Shown in pieces: positions 26,050-35,275 of a DNA stretch of 64,000 nt. The notes beneath the pieces were generated by a model. It was not told where the DNA came from. It made no database searches and saw nothing but the letters and a program-made list of their open reading frames with translations. Position 1 is the stretch's first letter. Each line of letters starts with the position of its first letter. Source of the DNA: Maribacter algarum (ex Zhang et al. 2020) (GTDB taxonomy: Bacteria > Bacteroidota > Bacteroidia > Flavobacteriales > Flavobacteriaceae); the NCBI RefSeq assembly GCF_005885635.1, contig NZ_VATY01000001.1:620001-684000 (forward strand), written 5' to 3'. The position numbers and the translations under genes were made by a program.

Positions 26050-26600
26050 TACATCCAAACCACTTTATCCTCTATCGGTTTTCTAGTTACCTCAGGAAGT
26101 TCAGCATCATAATAACCCATATAAAAAAAACCCAAACATTTTTCACCTTCATACAAATCAAAGAACTCGTCCATATATTTTATGAGTCCGGGAGAACTCC
26201 AATAGCTTCCTATTCCCAATTCGGTGGAACAGAGCCACATATTCTGAACGGCCATTGCGGTGGCCGCTATCTCCTCCCACTCAGGAACACATTCATCAGG
26301 GTCACGTTGCATACATATGGTAATTATAGCACCAGCTTTAGGAGGGTTTTCTAAAAGCTTTCTCGTCTTGATTTGTTTGGGTTTCTCAGTTACTTCTAAA
26401 TATTTTTCTGATAAAAATTGACCTAATCTCACCTGAGACTCTCCTTGTAAAATTTTAAAACGCCAAGGCTCCGTTTTCTTATGGTTTGGTGCCCAATTCG
26501 CGGCTTCCAAAATCTTTTCTATGTCAGCTTTGGCAATAGGTTTTTCAATATATGTGGATGGAAAAACTGAACGTCTTTTTTTTATCAAGTCAAAAATCAT
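26046..26600 (-). CDS. nitroreductase-family FMN oxidoreductase
   Basis: 184 residues from ATG 26600. N-terminal IFDLIKKRRSVFPSTY and AANWAPNHKKTEPWRF supply the FMN phosphate-binding Arg and Ser/Asn positions typical of YdjA-like nitroreductases. GIGSYWSSPG near 130 is the flavin-pocket loop. Single-domain cytosolic dimers of this type reduce nitro compounds, quinones or flavin-like substrates with NAD(P)H. The substrate is not predictable. Confidence 0.88.
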   Translation of the reverse strand: MIFDLIKKRRSVFPSTYIEKPIAKADIEKILEAANWAPNHKKTEPWRFKILQGESQVRLGQFLSEKYLEVTEKPKQIKTRKLLENPPKAGAIITICMQRDPDECVPEWEEIAATAMAVQNMWLCSTELGIGSYWSSPGLIKYMDEFFDLYEGEKCLGFFYMGYYDAELPEVTRKPIEDKVVWMY

Positions 26601-26637
26601 AAACAAATAATTTATAGTATTTTCTGCGCTTGTGCTG

Positions 26638-26655
26638 CCCCGACGCTTCCGGGGG
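26638..26655. repeat. short GC-rich inverted repeat (CCCCG/CGGGG)
   Basis: CCCCG and CGGGG flank a 7-base loop in the AT-rich gap between the nitroreductase and LysR genes. It contrasts with the surrounding composition and resembles the short palindromes scattered between genes in flavobacteria. No T-run follows directly, so I do not call it a terminator. Confidence 0.35.
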
Positions 26656-26698
26656 TATCAGTAAAGGCAAGAATCCTTATTTCTACAAAATTACTATT

Positions 26699-27601
26699 TC
26701 AAGATCTGAATTTAGACTCGTTTAACAGCAAATTCACACCATGCCGAAGCACCGGATTCCGGTTGTCTTTTTTCCAAATAACAGACAATTGCGCACGTTG
26801 CTTGATTTTCTTAAGCTCAATGAATTTCACATCCATATCAAAACCATACTGCAATGAAGTGGGAATTATAGCTATTCCCAAATTATTCTCTACCAAAGTA
26901 AAAATCGTCTGTGCATGGACCGACCGATGCGAAACCTTTGGTGTAAACCCGGCATCTTCGCAAACGCTCATGACCTTATCATAATACAAGGGACTATAAT
27001 CTTGCGAAAAGAGAACAAAGCTTTCTTCCTTAAGCTGATGCATACCTTTGAACGATTTTTGATTTAGTCTATGATTCTTTGGCAAAACCACTGAGAAAGT
27101 ATCTTCAAAAACAGGTTTTATATTCAGTTCTTTTGGAACTCTAGCCAAGCGAACAAAGCCCAAATCAAGTTTGTCTTTCTGAACGGCATCTACCTGAGCA
27201 TGATTCGATAGTTCATCAAGACTTGTTTTTATATTAGAATGAGTATCACGTAAGCGCACCAGTAAATTAGGCACTACGTGTTGCATGGCCGAACCAAGAA
27301 ATCCAATACGCAATTCTCCCGAGCTACCCTCTTTAATGAGTTTTAGCTGTTTTTTGGTCAGCTCTAAATGATTTAAAACGAATTCAAGTTCGCCTTTTAA
27401 GTACACCCCTACTGCGGTTAACGAGACTTTTTTCTTATTGCGATTGAACAACCGAGCATCTAGAATTTCTTCCATTTGCTTAATTTGTCTACTCAAACCC
27501 GGTTGGGAAATAAAAAGTCGCTCAGCTGCTTTTCGATAATGTAATTCTTCAGCAACAGCCATAAAATATTTGAAATGACGTAATTCCAATTGATAACTCA
27601 T
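26699..27601 (-). CDS. LysR-family transcriptional regulator of the hut region
   Basis: 300 residues; ATG 27601 is chosen over ATG 27607 because family members begin close to YQLELRHFKYF. The winged helix is at residues 1-60 (AAERLFISQPGLSRQIKQME is the recognition helix); the LysR substrate domain spans about 90-295 (GELRIGFLGSAMQ). It is divergently transcribed from hutH across a 79-base gap, the usual arrangement of a LysR regulator and its target. It therefore probably controls histidine catabolism, perhaps sensing urocanate or histidine. The inducer is an inference. Confidence 0.88.
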   Translation of the reverse strand: MSYQLELRHFKYFMAVAEELHYRKAAERLFISQPGLSRQIKQMEEILDARLFNRNKKKVSLTAVGVYLKGELEFVLNHLELTKKQLKLIKEGSSGELRIGFLGSAMQHVVPNLLVRLRDTHSNIKTSLDELSNHAQVDAVQKDKLDLGFVRLARVPKELNIKPVFEDTFSVVLPKNHRLNQKSFKGMHQLKEESFVLFSQDYSPLYYDKVMSVCEDAGFTPKVSHRSVHAQTIFTLVENNLGIAIIPTSLQYGFDMDVKFIELKKIKQRAQLSVIWKKDNRNPVLRHGVNLLLNESKFRS

Positions 27602-27680
27602 AAGCATTAAATATAAACAAAAATGGTATTGGTAATTATTAAAGATAAGATGTAGTTTTAATACTTCAAAATCGATTCAT

Positions 27681-29261
27681 ATGATTTCAGTACCCAAAAG
27701 ATTTAGTTTCGGAGAAGATTGGCTTACAGCAGGTATTGCATTGGCCATTGCATCCGGAAAAACCAAGGTAGAATTAACCCAACCTACCAGAAAAAAAATA
27801 GCCTCTAGTTGGGAAATAGTGCAAAATATAGTGGATAAGGGACATCCTGTTTATGGCATTAACACAGGATTTGGACCTTTATGCACTACCAAAATATCCA
27901 AAGAAGAAACTACCATATTACAAACCAATATTCTACAAAGTCATAGTGTGGGTGTAGGCAAAGCAATCAATACTGATATTGCTAAATTGATGCTTATTCT
28001 TAAAGTGCATTCTCTAGCAAAAGGTTTTTCAGGAATTGCAGAAACTACGTTGGACCGAATTATTTGGCATATCGAAAATGATGCTATTCCCGTAGTGCCT
28101 TCGCAAGGTTCGGTAGGAGCTTCAGGGGATTTAGCACCGCTTTCTCATTTATTCCTACCGCTAATCGGACTTGGTAAAATTGAACATCAAGGAAAAGTCT
28201 ATGACACACCTAGCTTCTTTAAAAAATACAATCTTGCACCTTTAGAATTAGGTCCGAAAGAAGGGCTTGCCTTAATCAACGGAACTCAGTTTATCGCTGC
28301 TCATGCTGTCAAGGTTGTTGAAAAATTACACTCTTGTCTTTCGCAAGCAGATGTTATTGGAGCAATGATGATAGAAGGACTACAAGGTTCAGTAAAACCT
28401 TTTTTCAATGAACTGCACGCTTTACGCCCTTTCAAAGGAAGCATTCATGTTGCCAAAAGAGTAAAGCGTCTTTTAAAGGGTTCTGAAATTATGGAAGACC
28501 ATATTGACTGTGAACGTGTGCAAGACCCCTACTCGCTGCGCTGCATTCCTCAAGTGCATGGTGCTTCACGAAACGCCTGGTTGCATTTGAAAGAGCTCTT
28601 AGAGGTTGAATTAAATTCGGTAACAGACAACCCTGTAATAGTCGATGAGGAACTGACCATTAGCGGAGGTAATTTTCATGGACAACCATTGGCAATGGCC
28701 TTGGACTATGCTTGTTTAGCTGCTTCGGAAATTGGGAATATTTCAGACAGGCGTATCTATTTAGCTCTAGAAGGAAACAGTCCGGGAGTACCCAAATTAC
28801 TTATGCAAGATACCGGAATCAACTCCGGATACATGATTCTACAATACACAACGGCAGCATTGGCGAGTGAGAATAAAGGTTTGTGTTTCCCATCAAGTGC
28901 GGATAGCATTCCTACTTCATTGGGACAAGAGGACCATGTCAGCATGGGTTCCATAGGAGGTAGAAAAGCGTTGCAAGTAATTGGAAATGTAGAGAAGATT
29001 TTGGCTATCGAACTGCTTACAGCCGCTCAAGCATTTGAGTTTCGCAAACCCATGAAATCTGGTATTTTTTTAGAGGAAATTCACAAAGAAGTCCGTAAAA
29101 AAGTTGCCTTTGCAGATAAAGACAGAGTTTTTGCGGACGATATTGAAAAAGGAATTCAGATGATAAAAGATAAAACCATACTTCATTTAATTAACCAAAT
29201 AGGTGAAAAAGAGAAAATATCCTTGAGAACGAAACACTCTGACGAATTTGAGGTATATTGA
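27681..29261 (+). CDS. hutH: histidine ammonia-lyase
   Basis: 526 residues. It deaminates L-histidine to urocanate, the first step of the Hut pathway. The autocatalytic MIO cofactor triad Ala147-Ser148-Gly149 lies in GSVGASGDLAPLSH, with active-site Tyr58 in VYGINTGFG and the conserved NGTQF near 199 and QDHVS-like QEDHVSMGS near 415. Complete and slightly longer than the usual 510. It is first in the hut operon, with hutI 92 bases downstream across a heptamer repeat. Confidence 0.96.
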   Translation: MISVPKRFSFGEDWLTAGIALAIASGKTKVELTQPTRKKIASSWEIVQNIVDKGHPVYGINTGFGPLCTTKISKEETTILQTNILQSHSVGVGKAINTDIAKLMLILKVHSLAKGFSGIAETTLDRIIWHIENDAIPVVPSQGSVGASGDLAPLSHLFLPLIGLGKIEHQGKVYDTPSFFKKYNLAPLELGPKEGLALINGTQFIAAHAVKVVEKLHSCLSQADVIGAMMIEGLQGSVKPFFNELHALRPFKGSIHVAKRVKRLLKGSEIMEDHIDCERVQDPYSLRCIPQVHGASRNAWLHLKELLEVELNSVTDNPVIVDEELTISGGNFHGQPLAMALDYACLAASEIGNISDRRIYLALEGNSPGVPKLLMQDTGINSGYMILQYTTAALASENKGLCFPSSADSIPTSLGQEDHVSMGSIGGRKALQVIGNVEKILAIELLTAAQAFEFRKPMKSGIFLEEIHKEVRKKVAFADKDRVFADDIEKGIQMIKDKTILHLINQIGEKEKISLRTKHSDEFEVY

Positions 29262-29300
29262 ATTGAACGCTATAATCAAATCGCTACACGCCATACGCAC

Positions 29301-29340
29301 AAAGCGTAAAGCGTAAAGCGTAAAGCGTAAAGCGTAAAGC
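29301..29340 (+). repeat. 7-bp tandem repeat (AAAGCGT) between hutH and hutI
   Basis: The unit AAAGCGT is repeated five times exactly plus five bases of a sixth copy, 40 bases in all. It ends 13 bases before the hutI start codon. A heptamer changes spacing but cannot shift a reading frame here, because it is intergenic. It could modulate hutI translation or mRNA structure, or simply be a variable repeat. Confidence 0.95.
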
Positions 29341-29353
29341 AAATTAAAAAAGT

Positions 29354-30604
29354 ATGAGTACAAGAAAACTTATAGGCCCTTTCAAACAAATTATTCCTAT
29401 GTCGGGATTATCTCTGAAAGGTGCCATTTCAGATAGTCAGCTTAACATCATACAAGATGGTGGAATCGTAGTTGATGGTGGAAAAATTAAAGTTATCGGA
29501 AACTTTGTTGAAATGGTTAAAAATTCCGTAGATGCTGAAATTCAGGAACTCAAAGGAAACCATACCTGCCTTCCTGGTCTGATAGATTCGCATACACATA
29601 TTTGTTTCGGCGGTTCTCGTGCCAGAGATTATGCAATGCGAAATGGAGGTAAATCCTATCTGGAAATTGCAAAAGCAGGCGGTGGCATTTGGGATACAGT
29701 CACCCAAACCAGAAAAGCATCTAAAGAAGCATTGATAAAACGAACCACAAAATTGGCCAATCGTCATTTGAAAAATGGGGTGACTACTATAGAAGTAAAA
29801 AGTGGTTATGGATTATCGGTGGACGAAGAACTAAAAATGCTCCAAGCTATCAAAGAAACGAATGCAGTTGTTTCAGCTGATTTGATTTCGACTTGTTTGG
29901 CAGCACATATGCTTCCAAAGGATTATGATGGGACTCACGAACAATATTTAGCTGAAATAAGCGGGAAGCTATTTCCAATTTTAAAAGAGGAAGGACTTGC
30001 AAACCGCATCGACGCCTTTGTTGAAGAAAGTGCCTTTTCTGCTGAGCAAATCACGCCCTATTTCGAAAAAGCAAAAGAAATGGGCTTTGATATTACGGTC
30101 CATGCCGACCAATTCTCAACTTCCGGAAGTCAGGTTGCCATTGATTTTGATGCCGTAAGTGCGGACCATTTGGAAGCAAGTACTCCAAAAGAAGTCAAAC
30201 TTATAGCGAATAGCAGTGTCATCGCCACAGCCCTACCAGGAGCTTCCATTGGGTTGGGCTGTGATTTCACGCCCGCACGTAAGATTCTCAATGCAGGCGG
30301 GACACTAGCTATTGCCAGCGATCATAACCCTGGTTCCGCACCTATGGGGGATTTATTGACCCAGGCATCCATTTTGGGAACTTTTGAAAAACTATCCAAT
30401 GCGGAGGTTTTAGCAGGAATAACTTTCCGTGCCGCAGCTGCTCTGAACTTAAAAGATAGAGGACAACTTGCAGAAGGATATACTGCCGATTTTATTGGTT
30501 TTCATACAAATAACTACCAAGAAATTCTATACAACCAAGGCAATTTCAAACCCTGCATGGTCTGGAAAAATGGGGAATTGGTTTTTGATAAACACAAGCA
30601 TTAA
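29354..30604 (+). CDS. hutI: imidazolonepropionase
   Basis: 416 residues of the amidohydrolase fold. It hydrolyses 4-imidazolone-5-propionate to formiminoglutamate, step three of the pathway. The metal ligands HxH are in GLIDSHTHICFGGSR (near residue 76), followed by IEVKSGYGLSVDEE (near 152), FDITVHADQFS with its His (near 250) and ASDHNPGSAP with the metal Asp (near 323). Complete. The hutU start lies three bases after the stop. Confidence 0.96.
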   Translation: MSTRKLIGPFKQIIPMSGLSLKGAISDSQLNIIQDGGIVVDGGKIKVIGNFVEMVKNSVDAEIQELKGNHTCLPGLIDSHTHICFGGSRARDYAMRNGGKSYLEIAKAGGGIWDTVTQTRKASKEALIKRTTKLANRHLKNGVTTIEVKSGYGLSVDEELKMLQAIKETNAVVSADLISTCLAAHMLPKDYDGTHEQYLAEISGKLFPILKEEGLANRIDAFVEESAFSAEQITPYFEKAKEMGFDITVHADQFSTSGSQVAIDFDAVSADHLEASTPKEVKLIANSSVIATALPGASIGLGCDFTPARKILNAGGTLAIASDHNPGSAPMGDLLTQASILGTFEKLSNAEVLAGITFRAAAALNLKDRGQLAEGYTADFIGFHTNNYQEILYNQGNFKPCMVWKNGELVFDKHKH

Positions 30605-30607
30605 CAA

Positions 30608-32611
30608 ATGGATTTCAAGTCACAAATACTCCAGGGTATTCCTGAGAAACTTCCTCCAAAAAAGGAATACAGATTAGATGCAAATCACGCTCCCAAACGA
30701 AAAGATATTTTGTCTTTGGATGAGAAGAAATTATCAATCCGAAATGCCCTTCGGTATTTTCCAAAAGATTGGCATGATGAGCTGTCAAAGGAATTTGCAG
30801 TAGAACTAAGAACTTATGGTCGGATTTATATGCATCGGTTCAAGCCTGACTATGACTTATACGCGAGACCTATTCAAGACTATCCCGCAAAGACTATTAA
30901 AGCAGCGAGCATTATGCTTATGATTCAAAACAACTTGGATCCGGCAGTTGCACAACATCCCGAAGAATTAATCACCTATGGAGGAAACGGTGCCGTTTTT
31001 CAAAATTGGGCGCAATATCTTGTGACGATGCAGTATTTGGCTACTATGACCGAAGAGCAAACTCTTCATATCTATTCAGGACATCCGATGGGATTGTTTC
31101 CTTCTTCGAAGGAGGCGCCGAGGGTTGTGGTCACTAACGGAATGATGATTCCCAACTATTCAAAACCTGATGATTGGGAAAAATATAATGCCATTGGTGT
31201 TACCCAATACGGTCAAATGACCGCTGGTTCATATATGTATATTGGTCCGCAAGGTATTGTTCACGGAACAGCAATTACTGTGATGAATGCTTTTCGAAAG
31301 GTTTTTAAAACGAATGAAAATCCCGCAGGAAAATTATTCCTTACTGCAGGGTTAGGAGGCATGAGCGGCGCCCAACCCAAAGCAGGAAATATTGCTGGAT
31401 GCATTACCATCTGCGCAGAGGTAAATCCTGCGGCAGCGAAAAAGAGACACGAACAAGGTTGGGTTGATGAATTACTACATGATTTAGATGGATTGGTATC
31501 GCGCACCAAAAAAGCAATTCTAAACAAGGAAGTAGTGTCCTTAGCTTTTATAGGGAACGTGGTTGATGTATGGGAGCGATTTGATTCCGAAAACATTTTT
31601 ATTCATTTAGGTTCTGACCAAACTTCGTTACATAATCCATGGGCAGGAGGTTATTATCCTGTTGGATTATCTTTTGAAGCATCGAACCAATTGATGAGTA
31701 AAAATCCTGAGGAGTTCAAAGTCAAAATTCAAGAGACCTTACGAAGACATGCCGCTGCAATTAATTCGCATACCGCAAAGGGAACCTATTTCTTTGACTA
31801 CGGGAACGCATTCCTTCTTGAAGCATCTCGTGCCGGCGCAAATGTGATGGCTGAAAATAATATCGATTTTAAGTATCCTTCGTATGTTCAAGATATTTTA
31901 GGCCCCATGTGTTTTGATTATGGTTTTGGTCCTTTTCGCTGGGTATGTACTTCTGCAAAACCTGAGGATTTAAGAACAACAGATGCAATTGCACTCAGAG
32001 TTATGGAAGAAATAAAAGACACTGCTCCAACAGAAATTCAGCAACAAATGCAAGACAATATCACTTGGATTCGAGAAGCCGAAAATAATAAATTGGTGGT
32101 TGGCTCTCAGGCAAGAATCCTTTATGCTGATGCTGAAGGAAGAGCGAAAATTGCTGAGGCTTTTAATCAAGCTATTGAATCTGGAGAACTATCCGCTCCC
32201 ATTGTTTTAGGAAGAGACCATCATGATGTTAGTGGAACGGATTCTCCCTTCCGGGAAACCAGTAATATTTACGACGGGAGTAAATTTACCGCCGACATGG
32301 CCATACATAATGTAATCGGTGATAGCTTTCGAGGAGCAACTTGGGTTTCCATTCATAATGGTGGCGGAGTTGGTTGGGGTGAAGTCATGAATGGCGGCTT
32401 CGGAATGGTGCTTGATGGTTCAGAGGAAGCTTCAAAACGATTAAAAAACATGTTGTTTTACGACGTGAATAATGGAATTTCAAGAAGAAGTTGGGCCAGA
32501 AATGATGAAGCACTTTTCGCCATCAAAAGAGAAATGGCACGCACGCCTGAATTGAAAGTTACATTGCCTAACTTAGTGGAAGATGAATTGTTAAGCAATT
32601 TATTCGATTGA
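30608..32611 (+). CDS. hutU: urocanate hydratase
   Basis: 667 residues. It converts urocanate to imidazolonepropionate using tightly bound NAD+ as an electrophile. Recognisable regions are TYGGNGAVFQNWAQY (near 119), the dinucleotide site LTAGLGGMSGAQPKA (near 245), GGYYPVGLSFEASN (near 348) and the catalytic-cysteine region DYGFGPFRWVCTS (near 437). This is the long form (about 660-680 residues) seen in Bacteroidota, versus about 555 in Pseudomonas. It is tightly spaced between hutI and hutG. Confidence 0.96.
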   Translation: MDFKSQILQGIPEKLPPKKEYRLDANHAPKRKDILSLDEKKLSIRNALRYFPKDWHDELSKEFAVELRTYGRIYMHRFKPDYDLYARPIQDYPAKTIKAASIMLMIQNNLDPAVAQHPEELITYGGNGAVFQNWAQYLVTMQYLATMTEEQTLHIYSGHPMGLFPSSKEAPRVVVTNGMMIPNYSKPDDWEKYNAIGVTQYGQMTAGSYMYIGPQGIVHGTAITVMNAFRKVFKTNENPAGKLFLTAGLGGMSGAQPKAGNIAGCITICAEVNPAAAKKRHEQGWVDELLHDLDGLVSRTKKAILNKEVVSLAFIGNVVDVWERFDSENIFIHLGSDQTSLHNPWAGGYYPVGLSFEASNQLMSKNPEEFKVKIQETLRRHAAAINSHTAKGTYFFDYGNAFLLEASRAGANVMAENNIDFKYPSYVQDILGPMCFDYGFGPFRWVCTSAKPEDLRTTDAIALRVMEEIKDTAPTEIQQQMQDNITWIREAENNKLVVGSQARILYADAEGRAKIAEAFNQAIESGELSAPIVLGRDHHDVSGTDSPFRETSNIYDGSKFTADMAIHNVIGDSFRGATWVSIHNGGGVGWGEVMNGGFGMVLDGSEEASKRLKNMLFYDVNNGISRRSWARNDEALFAIKREMARTPELKVTLPNLVEDELLSNLFD

Positions 32612-32614
32612 TGT

Positions 32615-33574
32615 ATGAATAGATATCTTGAAACAAATCCTGAATTTTGGTCTGGGCGAAAGTCAGGCAAGAAACTCTATTTACATGAAAAGGTGCAATG
32701 CATCAATATAGAGCGGGAATCACTTCCAAAGAAATCAAAAAAGAGCTTTACACTTTTGAGCTATGCTTGTGATGAAGGGGTGAAACGAAATCAAGGAAGG
32801 GTTGGAGCCTTTGACGGACCACAAGCGATTCGCAAAGCTCTTGCCAAACTACCCAATCATCTAGAAAAAAGTACTTCACTTGTTGATGCCGGAACATTAG
32901 AATGTATTGATGGTAAGCTTGAAAATATTCAAACCCACCTTGCTGAAAAAGTTGTTCAACTCTTGCAACAAGACTCATTTCCAGTCTTGTTAGGAGGCGG
33001 TCACGATATCGCTTACGGGCATTACAACGGCATAAAAAATCATCTAGAAAATAACGAAACCATTGGCATCATTAATTTCGATGCGCATTTTGACTTACGA
33101 ACCAATAAAAATGGCAACAATTCTGGAACACCTTTTTTCCAAATAGCCGAAGACTGTAAAAAAGATAGTACACCGTTTAACTACCTCTGTTTAGGCATTA
33201 GAAAAGATGCCAATGACAAAACGTTATTTAAAATGGCATCTGATTTAGGGGTAAGCTATATCGAGAACAACACTTTTAAAACACATTATGCGAAACAGGT
33301 GGTTCAAGTCGTTTTGGATTTTATTCGAGAAGTAGACCATATTTATGTGACCATAGACCTCGACGGATTTTCCTCTGCATACGCTTCAGGAGTGAGCGCT
33401 CCATCACCCATGGGTTTTTCACCTGATATCGTCTTGGAAACAATGCAAATGATAATTGATTCTAAAAAATTGATTAGTTTAGATATCGCTGAAATGAATC
33501 CGAAATATGATAGAGACCATCAAACTGCGAAGTTAGCTGCAAGTTTGATTCATTTTGTGATACATCAAATTTAA
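32615..33574 (+). CDS. hutG: formimidoylglutamase, arginase family
   Basis: 319 residues. It hydrolyses formiminoglutamate to glutamate and formamide, the last step of the pathway. The binuclear Mn site of the ureohydrolase fold is complete: LLGGGHDIAYGHY (near 127), NFDAHFDLR (near 152) and TIDLDGFSSAYA (near 247). The start at ATG 32615 is three bases after hutU; a second ATG at 32611 overlaps its stop in another frame. Placement at the end of the hut operon supports this substrate over arginine or agmatine. Confidence 0.93.
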   Translation: MNRYLETNPEFWSGRKSGKKLYLHEKVQCINIERESLPKKSKKSFTLLSYACDEGVKRNQGRVGAFDGPQAIRKALAKLPNHLEKSTSLVDAGTLECIDGKLENIQTHLAEKVVQLLQQDSFPVLLGGGHDIAYGHYNGIKNHLENNETIGIINFDAHFDLRTNKNGNNSGTPFFQIAEDCKKDSTPFNYLCLGIRKDANDKTLFKMASDLGVSYIENNTFKTHYAKQVVQVVLDFIREVDHIYVTIDLDGFSSAYASGVSAPSPMGFSPDIVLETMQMIIDSKKLISLDIAEMNPKYDRDHQTAKLAASLIHFVIHQI

Positions 33575-33597
33575 AGTCATTAAACTTCTTAAAATTG

Positions 33598-33621
33598 CAT
33601 CTCGACTCCGCTCGATGTGAC
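33598..33621. repeat. short flavobacterial intergenic palindrome
   Basis: CATCTCGACTCCGCTCGATG followed by TGAC sits in the 54-base gap between the convergent hutG and hmgA genes. From memory, the consensus TCGA-CTSCGCT-CGATG recurs in many flavobacterial genomes as a REP-like element. It may act as a bidirectional terminator here. Confidence 0.5.
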
Positions 33622-33628
33622 AGCGAAA

Positions 33629-34786
33629 TTACTCCAACCAAGACTGGTAATACTTTCCGTCATCAATATCCATAGCAGCTTGGGTAAGTTTTAATGGTTT
33701 AAAAGTATCAATCATCACTGCCAATTCTTCCGTACCTTTTTTGCCAATACTGGCTTCATAGGTACCAGGGTGAGGACCATGTGGAATTCCGGCAGGGTGT
33801 AGCGATATATATCCTTCGTCAATCCCTTTTCTGCTCATAAAATCTCCATCTACATAATACAACACCTCATCAGAATCTATGTTCGAATGATTGTACGGTG
33901 CAGGTATCGACTGTGGATGGTAATCATACAATCGTGGACAAAAAGAGCATACTACAAAAGCACTAGTTTCAAAAGTTTGATGTACTGGGGGTGGTTGGTG
34001 CACACGTCCTGTAATGGGTTCAAAATTATGAATAGAAAATCCGTAGGGAAAATTATAGCCATCCCAACCCACTACATCAAAAGGATGCGTTGCATAAATC
34101 ATATGATGCAACTGACCTTGCTTCTTCACCTTCATTAAAAACTCACCCTTTTCATCATGGGTTTGCAAGTTCTGAGGAAGTTTAAAATCACGCTCGCAAA
34201 AAGGTGAATGTTCCAAATGTTGTCCGAACCAATTTCGGTATCTTTTCGGAGTATAAATGGGATGATAACTTTCCGTCATTAACAAGCGATTATCCTCTGA
34301 ATCAAATGATATCTGATAAATCATCCCTCGAGGAATCACCAAATAATCTCCATACTCAAAAGGAATTTCCCCAAGCATCGTTTTTAGAGTTCCAGAACCT
34401 TTATGAATAAATAAGAGTTCATCTGCATCGGTGTTCTTGTAGAAATAATCAGTCATTGATTTTCTTGGAGCAGCTAAACCAACATGAACATCCGAGTTGA
34501 ACAAAATCGTCTTTCTACTAACTAAATAATCATCTTGAGCTTTGATTTCCAAACCTTTTAAAAGTCGCGACTTTATGTTGTGCTCAACGGCAGCTCTTGG
34601 GGTAACATCTAAAGATTTACCAACCTCCTTTACTTGTGTTGGTCGATGCAAATGATACATGAGTGATGACATACCATCAAAACCAATTGTACCAAATAAC
34701 TGCTCGTAATGGAGTGTACCATCCTCTTTTTTGAAAATTGTATGTCTTTTCTGTGGGATTTTTCCTAACTTATGGTATAGTGGCAT
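33629..34786 (-). CDS. hmgA: homogentisate 1,2-dioxygenase
   Basis: 385 residues. It opens the ring of homogentisate to maleylacetoacetate in tyrosine/phenylalanine breakdown, using non-heme iron in a cupin fold. Recognisable are GDYLVIPRGMIYQI (near 148), the ATHPFDVVGWDGYNFPY region (near 232), RVHQPPPVHQTFE (near 262) and SLHPAGIPHGPHPG (near 333), which supply the His/Glu iron ligands. Length matches the short bacterial type (about 385-390), not the 440-residue type. It converges with the hut operon. A perfect palindrome at 34801-34816 precedes it. Confidence 0.93.
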   Translation of the reverse strand: MPLYHKLGKIPQKRHTIFKKEDGTLHYEQLFGTIGFDGMSSLMYHLHRPTQVKEVGKSLDVTPRAAVEHNIKSRLLKGLEIKAQDDYLVSRKTILFNSDVHVGLAAPRKSMTDYFYKNTDADELLFIHKGSGTLKTMLGEIPFEYGDYLVIPRGMIYQISFDSEDNRLLMTESYHPIYTPKRYRNWFGQHLEHSPFCERDFKLPQNLQTHDEKGEFLMKVKKQGQLHHMIYATHPFDVVGWDGYNFPYGFSIHNFEPITGRVHQPPPVHQTFETSAFVVCSFCPRLYDYHPQSIPAPYNHSNIDSDEVLYYVDGDFMSRKGIDEGYISLHPAGIPHGPHPGTYEASIGKKGTEELAVMIDTFKPLKLTQAAMDIDDGKYYQSWLE

Positions 34787-34800
34787 AAAAAGATTTCGCT

Positions 34801-34816
34801 TTTATTCTAGAATAAA
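34801..34816 (-). promoter_or_regulatory. perfect 16-bp palindrome upstream of hmgA
   Basis: TTTATTCTAGAATAAA begins 15 bases upstream of the hmgA ATG and is fully self-complementary. Size and position fit an operator for a dimeric regulator, but no regulator gene is adjacent. Confidence 0.5.
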
Positions 34817-34971
34817 TTTACAATAATTATGCGCCAATAGTTATAAAAACAAAGGGTGATTTGACCAAAAAAAGTGCATTTTAACGTTGCCATTAACCTA
34901 TCATCGAATAATCTTTACATAATAACCTATCTACTTTACATTGGCGAAGACTAAACCATTAACTAACTAAA

Positions 34972-35127
34972 ATGAACCGAACGCGAGAGCAGATAAAAGC
35001 TGCAAAAGCGAGAAAGGAATGGCAAAGCTTGCAAGAGCAAAAACTCAGAGAAGAATCGAATGAGACGCCAAATTTGAAAAAAGTTAAGAGCTCCACAAAA
35101 GAAAACAACCTTCGGGATTCCGCTTAG
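34972..35127 (+). CDS. possible 51-aa highly charged protein
   Basis: ATG to TAG, 51 residues, starting MNRTREQIKAAKARKEWQ and rich in Lys, Arg and Glu; predicted mostly helical. The A-rich AACTAACTAAA just before the start resembles flavobacterial translation-initiation regions, which often lack a Shine-Dalgarno. The rest of the 489-base gap between hmgA and ndh holds only this frame, the hmgA palindrome and two hairpins. I recognise no family. Confidence 0.45.
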   Translation: MNRTREQIKAAKARKEWQSLQEQKLREESNETPNLKKVKSSTKENNLRDSA

Positions 35128-35156
35128 AACTTTTCAAAATCCTTTACTCCCTCTTC

Positions 35157-35220
35157 ATAAAAAAAAGCCTTCCAATTTGGAAAGCCTTTCATTGGCCCTA
35201 ACCTAGACATAGGTTTTGGG
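35157..35220 (-). terminator. hairpins downstream of ndh
   Basis: On the minus strand GCTTTCCAA and TTGGAAGGC pair and are followed by eight Ts (35158-35186), about 90 bases past the ndh stop. A second hairpin, CCC-AACCTA/TAGGTT-GGG, lies at 35197-35220. The first is a good intrinsic terminator for ndh. Confidence 0.75.
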
Positions 35221-35275
35221 TCACAACACAACGTTACAAATATAGCAAAGGTATTTTTAATACTTTCTCAATTGC

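Noticed and set aside
29301-29340. CRISPR-like array
   Set aside because: The 7-base units are contiguous without spacers, so this is a simple tandem repeat.
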